Shown: positions 35,393 through 44,578, counted from the stretch's first letter. The stretch is DNA of 49,844 bases from an uncultured Ferrovum sp. (GCA_903905585.1 CAIVHB010000005.1:1-49844), one strand, 5' to 3'. The notes: generated by a model from the sequence alone, not told the origin. Program-made: numbers and translations.

Positions 35393-37702
35393 TTAGTGAA
35401 CGATCCTCAATTTCTGATCGTTTAACATGCCTTTCTGAAGGTTTTCCAAATCTGCTTTAACTTTTTCTAACACCTGATCCCAGTCTCCCATTTTTTCTTG
35501 TCTGTACAACTTAATGGTTGGATACCAAGGGCTATCCTCTCTCTCCAACATCCAACGCCAACAAGTATCAAATCTATTCAAGAGCCAAACAGGTTTACCC
35601 ATCGCTGCAGCCAAATGCGCTGTAGAAGTGTCAACGCTAATAATTAAATCTAGGTTGGAAATCAGTGCAGCCGTGTCTGAAAAATCATTCATCTGGCCAA
35701 CGAAATTATAAAAATTAGGTTCATGCCAATACTGGTTTCCGCTTTGAGCAAGTTCAGATTCTGCAGGTTCACCTTTCTGCAGGCTATAAAAATCAACGCT
35801 GGGAATATTGAGTTTGGCTATTTGTGCCAAAGGAATATTGCGTCTTCCATTGACGCCCCAAAGCTCAGGTTGATTGGCTCGAAATCCACCGTTCCATACC
35901 AAGCCCACTTTGAGTTTTTGATGAGCGTGAAGCTTTAGTTTCCAATATTCATCTTGAATTGCACAAGGCTTGATATAGGGCATTTCATTAGGGATATCGT
36001 GAATGTACGTTTTAAATGCGAGCGGCATGCTCATGAGCGGACATTGATAATCAAACTCTGGTAACGCATCACCCATTGCAATAATCTGAGAAAGCCCTTC
36101 AAGGTTTGAAAGCAATTTTACTAAAGGACGCTGCACTTCCAAAACAACTTTGGCTCCAAGCTGAGCAACTAATGAGACATAACGACAAAATTGAATCGTA
36201 TCGCCTAAGCCTTGCTCAGCGTAGAGCAAGATGGTTCTGTCTTTGAGTGGTTGATCTCCAAGCCACAGGGGCTGAGAAAATTTACGCACTGCAGAGGCCT
36301 TCATTGTATTTTCATTTCTCCACCGCCATTCATATAGCAGCCAACCATCCTTATAATTGCCTGCCAATAAATGACAAAGCGACAAATCCCAGTAGGCATC
36401 AACATAGTCTGATTGGATGCTAATGGCTTTGTGGTAACTCTCTATGGCTTCATCTATGCGCTTTAGCTCTTGTAAAGTAATTCCACGATTAAGGAAGGCT
36501 TCAGCATAATCAGGTTTAATCTTTATCGCTGCGTCATAACTAGAAAGCGCTTCATCTAAACTTCTTAATTCGTATAAGGCTATACCACGATTGTAGTAGG
36601 CTTCAAAATAGTCCGATTGGATATTAATGGCTTTGTCATAACTGATGCGTGCCTCATCAAATCGCTTAAGCGCTTGTAAGGTGTTTCCGCGATTAGAGTG
36701 CGCTTCTGCAAGGTCTGGTTTAATACTGATCGCTTTATCGTAACTAGCAAGGGCTTCATTAAAACGTTTAAGTTGTTGTAAGACATCGCCGCGATTATAG
36801 TAGGCCTCTGTATAGTCTGATTGGATACTAATGGCTTTGTCATAACTGATCAGTGCTTCCTCAAATCGCTTGAGCTCTTTTAGTGCATTGCCGCGATTAG
36901 ACAAAGCTTCTACATAATTCGCTTTAATGCTAATGGCTTTGTCATAACTGGCCACAGCTTCATCAAATCGCTTGAGTTCTTTTAAGGCATTCCCACGATT
37001 GGAGTAAGCTTCTGCATTGTCGGCTTTAAGGCTGATGGCTTTGTCATGACTAATCAATGCATCATCAAATTGCTTTAGCTTATGTAAGGCATTCCCACGA
37101 TTGGAGTAGCCTTCTGCTTGCTCAGGTTTAATACTGATGGCTTTGTCATAACTGGCAAGGGCTTCATCAAATCTCTCGAGTTCTTGCAACGCATTGCCGC
37201 GATTAGAATAAGCTTCTGCGAAGTCTGGTTTAATGCGAATGGCTTTGTCATAACTGGCAAGGGCTTCATCAAATCGCTTGAGTTCTTTTAAGGCAATGCC
37301 GCGATTGGACAAGGCTTCTGCGTAATCCCCTTTAATACTAATCGCTTTATCATAACTGGCAACAGCTTCATCTAAACGCTTGAGTTCTTTTAGGGCATTT
37401 CCGTGATTAGAATAACTAGCCGCATGATTAGGATTAACGCGTAATGCTTGAGTCAAAAAATCAAGCGCTTTTGTAAATTGCCGGGTCTGCGTGAACAAGG
37501 CCCCCAATAACTGGAGCGCATCGAAATGATTTTTTTGTATGGCTAATGCCCGCTCATACAGTTCTTGCGCCTGACTGAATTTACCCTGTTGATGAAAAGC
37601 CAAACCTTGTTGAACCAAAGATGTCGCCATGTGATTGTGTTGTGGCGCTAGTTTGTGTGAAATCGGCGACTTACGTTTTGGAATATTGGGCGGATGGGCC
37701 AT
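35393..37702 (-). CDS. TPR-repeat protein with C-terminal GT9-like glycosyltransferase domain (copy 2)
   Basis: A 769-aa paralogue of the preceding entry. It has two degenerate N-terminal TPRs, ten canonical units (about 95-434), and then the same spacer and GT9-like domain, with LLYAEQGLGDTIQFCRY, VGLVWNGGFRANQPE and IISVDTSTAHLAAAMGKPVW. The catalytic-domain halves differ more than the N-termini. This copy has an extra VNGRRNIPLAQIAKL segment and a 12-residue C-terminal tail. The near-identical N-terminal 90 bp and about 30 bp of 5' flank shared with copy 1 indicate tandem duplication. This gene is probably transcribed first, from a promoter near 37741-37769. Confidence 0.8.
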   Translation of the reverse strand: MAHPPNIPKRKSPISHKLAPQHNHMATSLVQQGLAFHQQGKFSQAQELYERALAIQKNHFDALQLLGALFTQTRQFTKALDFLTQALRVNPNHAASYSNHGNALKELKRLDEAVASYDKAISIKGDYAEALSNRGIALKELKRFDEALASYDKAIRIKPDFAEAYSNRGNALQELERFDEALASYDKAISIKPEQAEGYSNRGNALHKLKQFDDALISHDKAISLKADNAEAYSNRGNALKELKRFDEAVASYDKAISIKANYVEALSNRGNALKELKRFEEALISYDKAISIQSDYTEAYYNRGDVLQQLKRFNEALASYDKAISIKPDLAEAHSNRGNTLQALKRFDEARISYDKAINIQSDYFEAYYNRGIALYELRSLDEALSSYDAAIKIKPDYAEAFLNRGITLQELKRIDEAIESYHKAISIQSDYVDAYWDLSLCHLLAGNYKDGWLLYEWRWRNENTMKASAVRKFSQPLWLGDQPLKDRTILLYAEQGLGDTIQFCRYVSLVAQLGAKVVLEVQRPLVKLLSNLEGLSQIIAMGDALPEFDYQCPLMSMPLAFKTYIHDIPNEMPYIKPCAIQDEYWKLKLHAHQKLKVGLVWNGGFRANQPELWGVNGRRNIPLAQIAKLNIPSVDFYSLQKGEPAESELAQSGNQYWHEPNFYNFVGQMNDFSDTAALISNLDLIISVDTSTAHLAAAMGKPVWLLNRFDTCWRWMLEREDSPWYPTIKLYRQEKMGDWDQVLEKVKADLENLQKGMLNDQKLRIVH
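36401..37420 (-). repeat. Array of ten 102-bp TPR-coding repeats (copy 2)
   Basis: Ten in-frame 102-bp units encode canonical TPRs. Units share long identical stretches with each other and with the array in the neighbouring paralogue. Confidence 0.8.
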
Positions 37703-37740
37703 GAGTAATTTCTAGTTGAAACTGAGTAAGGCATATCTAC

Positions 37741-37769
37741 ACTCTAAGTTCTTTATCTTTTTTGAGCAA
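37741..37769 (-). promoter_or_regulatory. Candidate promoter of the TPR/GT9 gene pair
   Basis: On the minus strand TTGCTC (37764-37769) and TAGAGT (37741-37746) are 17 bp apart, 39 bp upstream of the start codon of copy 2. The -10 is only a partial match, so this is tentative. Confidence 0.35.
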
Positions 37770-37819
37770 ATGATGATCGGTGTGTAAGCACTAAGGTGAA
37801 TATGCGGCCTGTAAGAAGG

Positions 37820-37848
37820 AAAAAGGGGTTACATTGCTGTAACCCCTT
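37820..37848 (-). terminator. Rho-independent terminator of the rpoD-tRNA unit
   Basis: AAGGGGTTACA (37823-37833) and TGTAACCCCTT (37838-37848) form a perfect 11-bp stem with a 4-nt loop, followed on the minus strand by a run of T. It lies 8 bp after the tRNA 3' end and separates it from the TPR genes. Confidence 0.9.
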
Positions 37849-37856
37849 AATTTGGG

Positions 37857-37930
37857 TGGGCCCACTAGGACTTGAACCTAGGACCAAAGGATTATGAGTC
37901 CTCTGCTCTAACCAACTGAGCTATGAGCCC
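37857..37930 (-). tRNA. tRNA with CAU anticodon (probably tRNA-Ile2, lysidine type; annotated elsewhere as tRNA-Met)
   Basis: A 74-nt cloverleaf without encoded CCA: acceptor arm GGGCTCA/TGGGCCC, D arm GCTC-GAGC, anticodon arm GAGGA-CTCATAA-TCCTT, variable loop TGGTC, and T arm CTAGG-TTCAAGT-CCTAG. The bases after the discriminator A are CCC rather than CCA. The anticodon stem and the TGGTC variable loop look more like the minor isoleucine tRNA, whose C34 is changed to lysidine by TilS, than an elongator methionine tRNA. The sequence alone does not settle this. It lies 17 bp after rpoD and before a strong terminator, so it is probably cotranscribed with rpoD. Confidence 0.9.
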
Positions 37931-37947
37931 ATGATCTTAAAGTCTGC

Positions 37948-39855
37948 CTACTGGTTCTCGTTGGTATCCACAAAGCTGCGGAGTTTCTCTGAGCGGCTAG
38001 GATGACGCAGCTTGCGCAAGGCCTTGGCTTCTATTTGGCGAATGCGCTCACGCGTCACATCAAACTGTTTACCCACTTCTTCCAAGGTATGATCCGTGTT
38101 CATCTCAATACCAAAACGCATGCGCAAGACCTTTGCTTCACGCTGGGTCAGGCTATCCAATACCTCTTTAGTGGCTTCACGCAAATTGGCATACATCGCG
38201 GAATCAACCGGTGCCATGGTGCTGGTATCTTCGATGAAATCACCCAGGTGAGAGTCATCGTCATCTCCAATGGGGGTTTCCATGGAGATCGGCTCTTTGC
38301 TGATCTTAAGGATTTTACGAATTTTCTCTTCGGGCATTTCCATCCGGATCGCCAATTCAGCTGGATCGGGCTCTAAGCCGGTTTCCTGCAAAATCTGACG
38401 CGAGATGCGATTCATCTTATTGATGGTTTCTATCATGTGCACCGGGATACGAATGGTCCGAGCCTGGTCCGCGATAGAACGGGTAATCGCTTGGCGAATC
38501 CACCATGTGGCATACGTAGAGAACTTGTAACCACGGCGATATTCAAACTTATCGACTGCTTTCATCAAGCCGATATTCCCTTCTTGAATCAAGTCGAGGA
38601 ACTGCAAGCCTCGATTGGTGTATTTCTTAGCGATCGAGATCACCAAACGCAAGTTAGCTTCAATCATTTCACGCTTTGCACGACGAGCGCGCGCTTCACC
38701 CGTAGACATCTGGCGAGCGATTTCTTTCAGATCCTTGATGGGGATACCCACATCCTCTTGCAAGGCAGACAGTTTTTCTTGCTGTTCAATAATGGCGTGC
38801 TTGAAACGGGTCAAGGTTGCTGCGTAGTTCTTACGGCTGGAGGCTTCATCTTCAATCCACTGGGCATTGATCTCGTTGCCAGGGAAGTTTTTAACAAAAT
38901 GCGCACGGGGCATGCCGGATGAATTCACGCATAGATCCATGATCTCGCGTTCATGACTACGAACACGCTCAACTAAGTGCCTTAAGCCATTACACAGTGC
39001 CTCAACTTGCTTCGCAGAGAAGCGAATATGCATCAGCTCACCAGAAATGGCTTCCTGTAGCTTGCGATAGGCATCTGACTTTGCACCACTGCTGCTGAGT
39101 GTTTTGCGGATCTTTTTGTAAGCTTTACGGATGACATCAAAGCGAGCCAAAGCATCTTGACGAAGCTGCTCAAGATTCGCTGCAGCAATGCCTGCATCCT
39201 CTTCTTCATCCGTCTCTTCGTCTTCATCCTCTTCCGGCTCAACTTCAGGAATTTCTTGTGCAATGGCAGCCTGCTCTTCTTCAGCCGGATCAATCAAACC
39301 ATCAATAATTTCGTCGATACGTAATTCGTTCCGCTCAACCTTATCTGCCATCTCCAAGATTTCTTCAATCGTGGTGGGGCATGCGGAAATCGCCATGATC
39401 ATGTGCTTCAAGCCATCTTCAATGCGCTTGGCAATTTCAATTTCACCTTCACGGGTCAGCAGTTCAACTGTACCCATTTCACGCATGTACATACGGACTG
39501 GATCAGTCGTTCGACCAAACTCGGAATCAACCGTAGAAAGCGCCGCTTCAGCCTCTTCCACTGCATCCTCATCCGCAACAGGAGGAGGTGCCTCAGACAT
39601 CAACAGGGTTTCGCTATCCGGGGCCTCGTCGTAAACCGCGATTCCCATGTCATTGATCGTGCCAATCACACCTTCAATCTGTTCGGCGTCAAGCATGTCA
39701 TCGGGAAGATGATCGTTGATTTCGGCATAGGTTAAGAAACCACGTTCTTTACCAAGTACGATCAAATTCTTTAAACGAACACGCTGCTCGGCGACTACGC
39801 GCTGAAATTCTGCATCGGACAAACGTGCTTCGGATTTCGCGTTCTCATTGGCCAT
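37948..39855 (-). CDS. rpoD: Primary RNA polymerase sigma factor RpoD (sigma-70)
   Basis: A 635-aa housekeeping sigma factor. Region 1.1 occupies about 10-80. Region 1.2 has [21 protein letters not shown] near 115. A long acidic non-conserved insert follows (glutamate runs around 210-225). Regions 2.1-2.4 have [20 protein letters not shown] and [17 protein letters not shown]. Region 4.2 has [20 protein letters not shown] near the C-terminus. It starts at ATG 39855 and follows a terminator after dnaG, so it may have its own promoter in the 107-bp gap, though I cannot identify one with confidence. Confidence 0.98.
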   Translation of the reverse strand: MANENAKSEARLSDAEFQRVVAEQRVRLKNLIVLGKERGFLTYAEINDHLPDDMLDAEQIEGVIGTINDMGIAVYDEAPDSETLLMSEAPPPVADEDAVEEAEAALSTVDSEFGRTTDPVRMYMREMGTVELLTREGEIEIAKRIEDGLKHMIMAISACPTTIEEILEMADKVERNELRIDEIIDGLIDPAEEEQAAIAQEIPEVEPEEDEDEETDEEEDAGIAAANLEQLRQDALARFDVIRKAYKKIRKTLSSSGAKSDAYRKLQEAISGELMHIRFSAKQVEALCNGLRHLVERVRSHEREIMDLCVNSSGMPRAHFVKNFPGNEINAQWIEDEASSRKNYAATLTRFKHAIIEQQEKLSALQEDVGIPIKDLKEIARQMSTGEARARRAKREMIEANLRLVISIAKKYTNRGLQFLDLIQEGNIGLMKAVDKFEYRRGYKFSTYATWWIRQAITRSIADQARTIRIPVHMIETINKMNRISRQILQETGLEPDPAELAIRMEMPEEKIRKILKISKEPISMETPIGDDDDSHLGDFIEDTSTMAPVDSAMYANLREATKEVLDSLTQREAKVLRMRFGIEMNTDHTLEEVGKQFDVTRERIRQIEAKALRKLRHPSRSEKLRSFVDTNENQ

Positions 39856-39933
39856 GGGGCTAGGATCCTGGGAAGAGGGTTGCGATACAAGTAACGAACC
39901 CTCGATACTAACAGAAATGAGGGGGTTTTTGTT

Positions 39934-39971
39934 AAAAACAAGTCAAGTGGCCGAAAACCAGGCTACTTGAC
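39934..39971 (-). terminator. Terminator overlapping the dnaG stop codon
   Basis: GTCAAGT (39942-39948) and ACTTGAC (39965-39971) form a 7-bp stem extended by GGC/GCC after one mismatch, followed on the minus strand by TTGTTTTTAAC. The dnaG TAG stop lies inside the hairpin. It would reduce read-through from dnaG into rpoD. Confidence 0.6.
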
Positions 39972-41879
39972 AGGCTTGGTATGACGACGCGCCAAGAGCA
40001 TTCTTAAACGCTCCCGATCTTTATCTGAGGCCTGTCCTTTACCTTCGGCAGCAATTAAGCACGAGAGTTCACGCTGATCTCTTTCCACCAGTAATCTGCT
40101 CAAACCCTCCTGGAGCATAGTGTGTATATCTTCTGGATTAGTATCGTGCATGGACGGGAGTATTCGGCGGACGGCTCGATCAATGACCCTTGCTTGTTCA
40201 CCTTCACGAAAGGCCTCAAGAAATGCTGCAACATTGGGTGGCTCATCACAAGAGCGAATAAATTCTGCAACGGCTGCCAAACACGGCGCCTCAAGATCGG
40301 CATCAGCTGGGTCTGTATGGGCAATATCTACTCCCCGAGGCTCTTGCATTAAGCATGCGATCAAGGTTTCTTCAAGCGTCACTGGCGTTTCCCTGCGCCC
40401 AATAAAACCCAATGGTTTTGGGGCGCCCTTACGCCCAAACTTTGATTTTGCGGGTTGGGAGGACCAAGCTGCTGAAGAGGCTGGGGCGCCCTTTCCTGTA
40501 TTAAAGACAGGATCCCCATGAGGATTGAGTATTGATGCGAGTTCTGCTTGCTCTTCATGGATGCGGGGGCCTCTTGAAACAAAAGAACTTGGCTCTTGAA
40601 TACGAACCTGACTCACCAATGAGTCAATATCTGTTCTAGGCAAGCCCGCTGATTCGGCAAGCGATTGGCGCATCAACATGGATAAAGCTGGAGCACGCAC
40701 CTGAGCGATCCAATCTACAGCCTGATCCACTTGCCCTGCTCGTCCTTCGGGAGAATTTTCTGGATGCTCTCGCTTCACTTCATCAATTAAGAATCGAGAC
40801 AGAGGGGTGGCCTCAGCGAGCATTATTTCAAAGGCAGGGGCACCAAATTCTCGTACGTAGCTATCTGGATCATGATCGGTGGGCAGAAAAAGAAAAGCCA
40901 CGTCTTTACCGTCTTTGAGTTGAGGTAAACTTACTTCGAAGGCTCGGCGCGCAGCGCGGCGCCCCGCTTTATCACCATCGAAAGAAAATACTACGCGATC
41001 GGCTAATTTGATCAGTCGCTCGATATGGTGCGGCGTGGTTGCCGTACCAAGTGTGGCCACTGCATAACCCACACCATGTTGGGCCAAGGCGACCACATCC
41101 ATATAACCTTCAACCACCACAACGATGCCCTTCTCACGGATCGCCGGTTTTGCTTGAAACAAGCCATAGAGCTCTCTGCCTTTTTCAAATAGAGGCGTTT
41201 CTGGTGAGTTTAGATATTTGGGTTCACCTTGATCGATAATACGGCCACCAAAGCCAATGACTGTGCCGCGCGAATCCAAAATGGGAAACATGATGCGATC
41301 GCGAAAACGGTCATATCGTTTACCGTTTTCTGCTTCGATCACTAATCCAGACTCCACCAAAGCAGGATGGTCATAGCTTGGCATCACGGCTTCAAGTGCG
41401 CGCCAACCTGCTGGGGCGTAACCTAAACCAAAACGCGCAGCAATCTGCCCAGTGAGGCCTCGGCGCTTTAAGTAATCAATAGCAGGCAGATGATCTTTGA
41501 GTTGAGTACGATAAAAATCCCAAGCTCGCTGCAAAAAATCATGAAGGGATTCGCCCGGGGGCGCTTTAGGGGTAACCAGCGCTGAGCGATCATCAGGTAC
41601 AGGCAAACCCACTTGTTCCGCCAGCGATTGAACAGCTTCTGGAAAACTCATCCCCGCGTATTCCATGACGAAGCCAACCGCCGAGCCACTGGCTCCACAG
41701 CCAAAGCAATAATAGAACTGTTTGGTGGGACTGACAGAGAACGAAGCAGACTTTTCATCGTGGAAGGGGCAACGGGCCATATAGTTGGCCCCCCCTTTCT
41801 TGAGCGGGATATACCCTTGTATGACATCTACTATATCGACCCGCGAAAGCAAGGTCTGCACAAAATCACGGGGGATCAC
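39963..41879 (-). CDS. dnaG: DNA primase
   Basis: Makes RNA primers for replication forks. The N-terminal zinc-binding domain has CPFH (38-41) and CFGCG. The RNA polymerase core has the ERFGLGYAP-like segment ARFGLGYAP and the TOPRIM motifs VVVVEGYMDVVAL and FSFDGDKAGRRAARRA. The C-terminal helicase-binding region ends RRHTKPVK. Its length is 638 aa. The start is a GTG at 41879 with GGAG upstream. It is flanked by yqeY and rpoD in the macromolecular-synthesis operon. Confidence 0.97.
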   Translation of the reverse strand: MIPRDFVQTLLSRVDIVDVIQGYIPLKKGGANYMARCPFHDEKSASFSVSPTKQFYYCFGCGASGSAVGFVMEYAGMSFPEAVQSLAEQVGLPVPDDRSALVTPKAPPGESLHDFLQRAWDFYRTQLKDHLPAIDYLKRRGLTGQIAARFGLGYAPAGWRALEAVMPSYDHPALVESGLVIEAENGKRYDRFRDRIMFPILDSRGTVIGFGGRIIDQGEPKYLNSPETPLFEKGRELYGLFQAKPAIREKGIVVVVEGYMDVVALAQHGVGYAVATLGTATTPHHIERLIKLADRVVFSFDGDKAGRRAARRAFEVSLPQLKDGKDVAFLFLPTDHDPDSYVREFGAPAFEIMLAEATPLSRFLIDEVKREHPENSPEGRAGQVDQAVDWIAQVRAPALSMLMRQSLAESAGLPRTDIDSLVSQVRIQEPSSFVSRGPRIHEEQAELASILNPHGDPVFNTGKGAPASSAAWSSQPAKSKFGRKGAPKPLGFIGRRETPVTLEETLIACLMQEPRGVDIAHTDPADADLEAPCLAAVAEFIRSCDEPPNVAAFLEAFREGEQARVIDRAVRRILPSMHDTNPEDIHTMLQEGLSRLLVERDQRELSCLIAAEGKGQASDKDRERLRMLLARRHTKPVK

Positions 41880-41924
41880 AGTGGGCTCCGCTTACCGTTT
41901 TTGTGAGCGCTGGCGTAATTAGGC

Positions 41925-42368
41925 TTAACTCAGCGCCGCCTTGACCAAACCTGATACCTTACCCATATCCGCACGCCCAGCCATTTCAGGCTTGAGTTTC
42001 GCCATCACCTTAGCCATATCTTGCGGCCCACTGGCACCCACCTCAGACACCGATGCTTTCACCATTTCGGTAATTTCAGCCTCGGTAAGTGCCTGGGGTA
42101 AATAGTGTTGAATGATCGCGAGTTCTGCTTTTTCGATCGCAGCGAGATCATCACGATGTGCTGCTTCAAATTGCGAGATAGAGTCACGACGCTGTTTGAC
42201 CATTTTATCTAAGATAGCGAGGATAGCCGCATCGTCCAGTTCTATGCGTTCATCCACTTCTTTTTGCTTCATAGCAGCCAAGATGAGTCGAATTGCACCA
42301 AGACGCTCAGTTTCACGCGCCTTCATGGCAGTTTTCATATCTTCAGTAATGCGTTGTTTGATACTCAT
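41925..42368 (-). CDS. GatB/YqeY domain protein
   Basis: A 147-aa protein of the YqeY family, related to the C-terminal tRNA-binding domain of the amidotransferase subunit GatB. It has IKQRITEDMKTAMKARETERLGAIRLI at the start, then YLPQALTEAEI and ASGPQDMAKVMAKLKPEMAGRADMGKVSGLVK. The family is commonly encoded between rpsU and dnaG. Its role is not settled, and an association with tRNA or transamidation is proposed from homology. GGAGG about 8 nt before ATG 42368 supports the start. Confidence 0.92.
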   Translation of the reverse strand: MSIKQRITEDMKTAMKARETERLGAIRLILAAMKQKEVDERIELDDAAILAILDKMVKQRRDSISQFEAAHRDDLAAIEKAELAIIQHYLPQALTEAEITEMVKASVSEVGASGPQDMAKVMAKLKPEMAGRADMGKVSGLVKAALS

Positions 42369-42379
42369 TCCAAGCCTCC

Positions 42380-42412
42380 AAAAGAATTCGGCCGACGATC
42401 ACTCGCCGGCCG
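42380..42412 (-). terminator. Attenuator-like hairpin between rpsU and yqeY
   Basis: CGGCCGACGA (42389-42398) and TCGCCGGCCG (42403-42412) form a 10-bp stem with one G-U pair and a 4-nt loop, followed on the minus strand by AATTCTTTTGG. It corresponds in place to the terminator after rpsU in the E. coli operon, which lowers dnaG expression relative to S21. The T-run is interrupted, so termination is probably partial. Confidence 0.6.
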
Positions 42413-42443
42413 GAGTCCGAACCACCTTATGCTACAACTAAAA

Positions 42444-42656
42444 TTAATATAGTTTGGGAGGTAGCATCTGACTACGCAAACGCTTATAACGGCGCTTAAC
42501 GGCGGCAGCTAACTTGCGTTTACGCTCTGCAGTGGGTTTTTCATAAAATTCACGGGCACGCAGTTCTGTCAATAGACCGGTTTTCTCTACAGCGCGCTTA
42601 AAGCGGCGCAGGGCTACGTCGAAGGGCTCGTTTTCTTTAACTCGAATCGTTGGCAT
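42444..42656 (-). CDS. rpsU: 30S ribosomal protein S21
   Basis: A 70-aa basic protein: [20 protein letters not shown], then [24 protein letters not shown], ending LPPKLY. It matches proteobacterial S21, which is needed for initiation on natural mRNAs. It is the first gene of the rpsU-yqeY-dnaG-rpoD unit and diverges from tsaD. Confidence 0.98.
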   Translation of the reverse strand: MPTIRVKENEPFDVALRRFKRAVEKTGLLTELRAREFYEKPTAERKRKLAAAVKRRYKRLRSQMLPPKLY

Positions 42657-42708
42657 AAATTCTTAACTTAATTAGTAAAGGTCGGGTGGATTTCCCGAAG
42701 AACCGCGG

Positions 42709-42737
42709 ATCATAGTCTGATTTATATCACTTGTCTA
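42709..42737 (-). promoter_or_regulatory. Sigma-70 promoter of rpsU
   Basis: On the minus strand TAGACA (42732-42737) and TATGAT (42709-42714) are 17 bp apart, both one base from consensus. Transcription should start near 42702, leaving a leader of about 45 nt before rpsU. Confidence 0.75.
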
Positions 42738-42753
42738 GTGGTAAGATAGGTTG

Positions 42754-43770
42754 ATGATCATTCTTGGAATCGAGAGCTCTTGCGACGAGACGGGCTTGGC
42801 TGTGTATGACACCCAGCGCGGCCTGCTGGCCGATGCCCTTCACTCGCAAGTAGCCATGCATGATGCTTACGGTGGCGTCGTTCCCGAACTTGCTTCGCGC
42901 GATCACATTCGGCGTATTGTACCTCTGGCTCGACAGGTCCTTGCTGAAGCCAATACATCGCTAACAGATCTCGATGCCATCGCGTATACAGCTGGGCCAG
43001 GCCTAGCAGGCGCTCTTCTAGTGGGCGCTTCCGTAGCTGAGAGTCTTGCTTTAGCGCTCAATATCCCCGCCTTACCCATTCATCATCTTGAAGGACACTT
43101 ACTTTCACCCCTTCTGGCAGAAAATCCTCCTAGCCTGCCCTTTATCGCTCTATTGGTTTCCGGTGGCCATACTCAGTTCATGTCGATTGAGGCATTAGGT
43201 CAATACACTTTACTAGGTGAAACGGTTGATGATGCTGCTGGCGAGGCGTTTGATAAGACAGCAAAACTCATGGGCTTACCCTACCCTGGTGGCCCTGCTC
43301 TTTCAAAACTTGCCGAAAAAGGGCAACTAGGCCGTTTCAAGTTACCCCGCCCTATGCTGCACTCTGATGACCTAGAAATGAGCTTCAGTGGTTTAAAAAC
43401 AGCTGTTTCCTTGTTGGTTCGAGATGCTTCCGTCGATGACTACCCGCATATCGCGATTGAATTCCAAGAAGCGGTGGCGGATGTATTGAGTTCTAAAGCA
43501 CTCAGCGCTTTAGCAAAAACAGGTCTATCTCAATTAGTCGTAGCTGGCGGGGTGGGTGCGAATCAACGCTTACGCGCTAAACTTATTGAACGCTGCACGC
43601 AACGCGGCGCTCAAGTTTTTTTCCCACCCCTTAGATTGTGCACTGACAATGGGGCAATGATTGCGCATGCAGCGGGTTTACGACTGGCGGCAGGGGCCCC
43701 CTTTGATATTTCAACCGGCAGTTTTAACGTTCAACCTCGCTGGGATCTTGCCTCGCTTCAGCCCTTTTAA
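42754..43770 (+). CDS. tsaD: tRNA N6-adenosine threonylcarbamoyltransferase
   Basis: Transfers threonylcarbamoyl to A37 of ANN-decoding tRNAs in the TsaBDE complex. N-terminal [18 protein letters not shown], the metal site [36 protein letters not shown] and VVAGGVGAN are diagnostic of the ASKHA fold. The length is 338 aa from ATG 42754. A TTG 3 bp upstream also opens the frame. There is no good Shine-Dalgarno sequence, and a TAAGAT hexamer at 42742-42747 could place the transcript start at the ATG, so a leaderless mRNA is possible. It is divergent from rpsU, as in E. coli. Confidence 0.97.
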   Translation: MIILGIESSCDETGLAVYDTQRGLLADALHSQVAMHDAYGGVVPELASRDHIRRIVPLARQVLAEANTSLTDLDAIAYTAGPGLAGALLVGASVAESLALALNIPALPIHHLEGHLLSPLLAENPPSLPFIALLVSGGHTQFMSIEALGQYTLLGETVDDAAGEAFDKTAKLMGLPYPGGPALSKLAEKGQLGRFKLPRPMLHSDDLEMSFSGLKTAVSLLVRDASVDDYPHIAIEFQEAVADVLSSKALSALAKTGLSQLVVAGGVGANQRLRAKLIERCTQRGAQVFFPPLRLCTDNGAMIAHAAGLRLAAGAPFDISTGSFNVQPRWDLASLQPF

Positions 43771-43814
43771 CAACCCTTTTGCTGAGCGGAACTCCATCCT
43801 TCTCTCGTCTTAGT

Positions 43815-44570
43815 TTATGCACTGGCCCCACATACCCTGCAGCCAGTATCTTTAGGCACCCGAATTTCATGCCAACGCATTGTCCTAGCATCCAACAATT
43901 GCAAGCGCCCTCGCAAAGACTCCCCTATGCCAGCTATTAATTTCAATGCCTCTGCGGCTTGGATAGCACCAATGATTCCTGTGAGCGGAGAAAATACGCC
44001 CATCTCTGCACAGCGCACTTCTTCGGCTTGCTCCGATTGAGGAAACAAGCATTCGTAGCAGGGTGCATCATCAAAACGAGAATCAAATACTGAAATCTGC
44101 CCCTCAAAGCGAATCGCAGCACCCGACACCAAAGGTACTTTGGCTGCTACACAAGCCTCGTTTACGGCATGACGCGTAGCAAAGTTATCAGAGCAATCTA
44201 GCACCACATCCATCTGAGGCACCCTTTCTGAAAGCCAAGCAGGATCGGCCTTAAATGAATAGGGGATCACCTGCGTGAATGGATTTAAGGTTTGCAATCG
44301 GTTTTGCGTGGCCAAAACTTTTTGCTGTCCCACATCGGCAGATGCCAGAGCCACTTGGCGTTGCAGATTGGTGAGATCTACTGTGTCGTGATCACTCAGA
44401 TGCAAATATCCAAGTCCTGCAGCACATAAATACAAAGAGGCAGGAGAACCTAATCCTCCCGCCCCTATCACTAAAACTTTTCCAAGTGCAATGCGCTCCT
44501 GGCCTTCAATTCCAATGTCGTCAAGCAGGATATGACGGCTATAGCGTAATAATCCTGCATCATCGAACAT
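43815..44570 (-). CDS. moeB: MoeB/ThiF/HesA family adenylyltransferase
   Basis: A 251-aa E1-like enzyme that adenylates the C-terminus of a sulfur-carrier protein such as MoaD or ThiS. The N-terminus has RYSRHILLDDIG, the ATP loop GAGGLGSPASLYLCAAGLG, DHDTVDLTNLQRQ and VVLDCSDNFATRHAVN. Two zinc-type Cys pairs are seen in CYECLFP and the C-terminal CRVCGA. There is no rhodanese domain. MoeB and ThiF cannot be fully separated by sequence. Its place next to the CtpA-type protease and gpmA is common in betaproteobacteria. Confidence 0.88.
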   Translation of the reverse strand: MFDDAGLLRYSRHILLDDIGIEGQERIALGKVLVIGAGGLGSPASLYLCAAGLGYLHLSDHDTVDLTNLQRQVALASADVGQQKVLATQNRLQTLNPFTQVIPYSFKADPAWLSERVPQMDVVLDCSDNFATRHAVNEACVAAKVPLVSGAAIRFEGQISVFDSRFDDAPCYECLFPQSEQAEEVRCAEMGVFSPLTGIIGAIQAAEALKLIAGIGESLRGRLQLLDARTMRWHEIRVPKDTGCRVCGASA

Positions 44571-44578
44571 TGCGCGCC

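Noticed and set aside
34137..37420. Regular 102-bp repeats that could look like a CRISPR or satellite array
   Set aside because: The repeats are in-frame 34-residue TPR units inside two open genes, with no spacers and no cas genes nearby.
37857..37930. The tRNA as an integration site for the accessory block
   Set aside because: No integrase, no direct repeat of the tRNA 3' end and no tRNA fragment were found near the other edge.
38437..38922. A 161-codon open frame on the plus strand
   Set aside because: It is antisense to rpoD, has no recognisable domain, and the rpoD frame accounts for the sequence constraint.
39188..39634. A serine-rich open frame on the plus strand
   Set aside because: It is the antisense shadow of the acidic Glu/Asp-rich insert of rpoD, and the Ser run is its complement.
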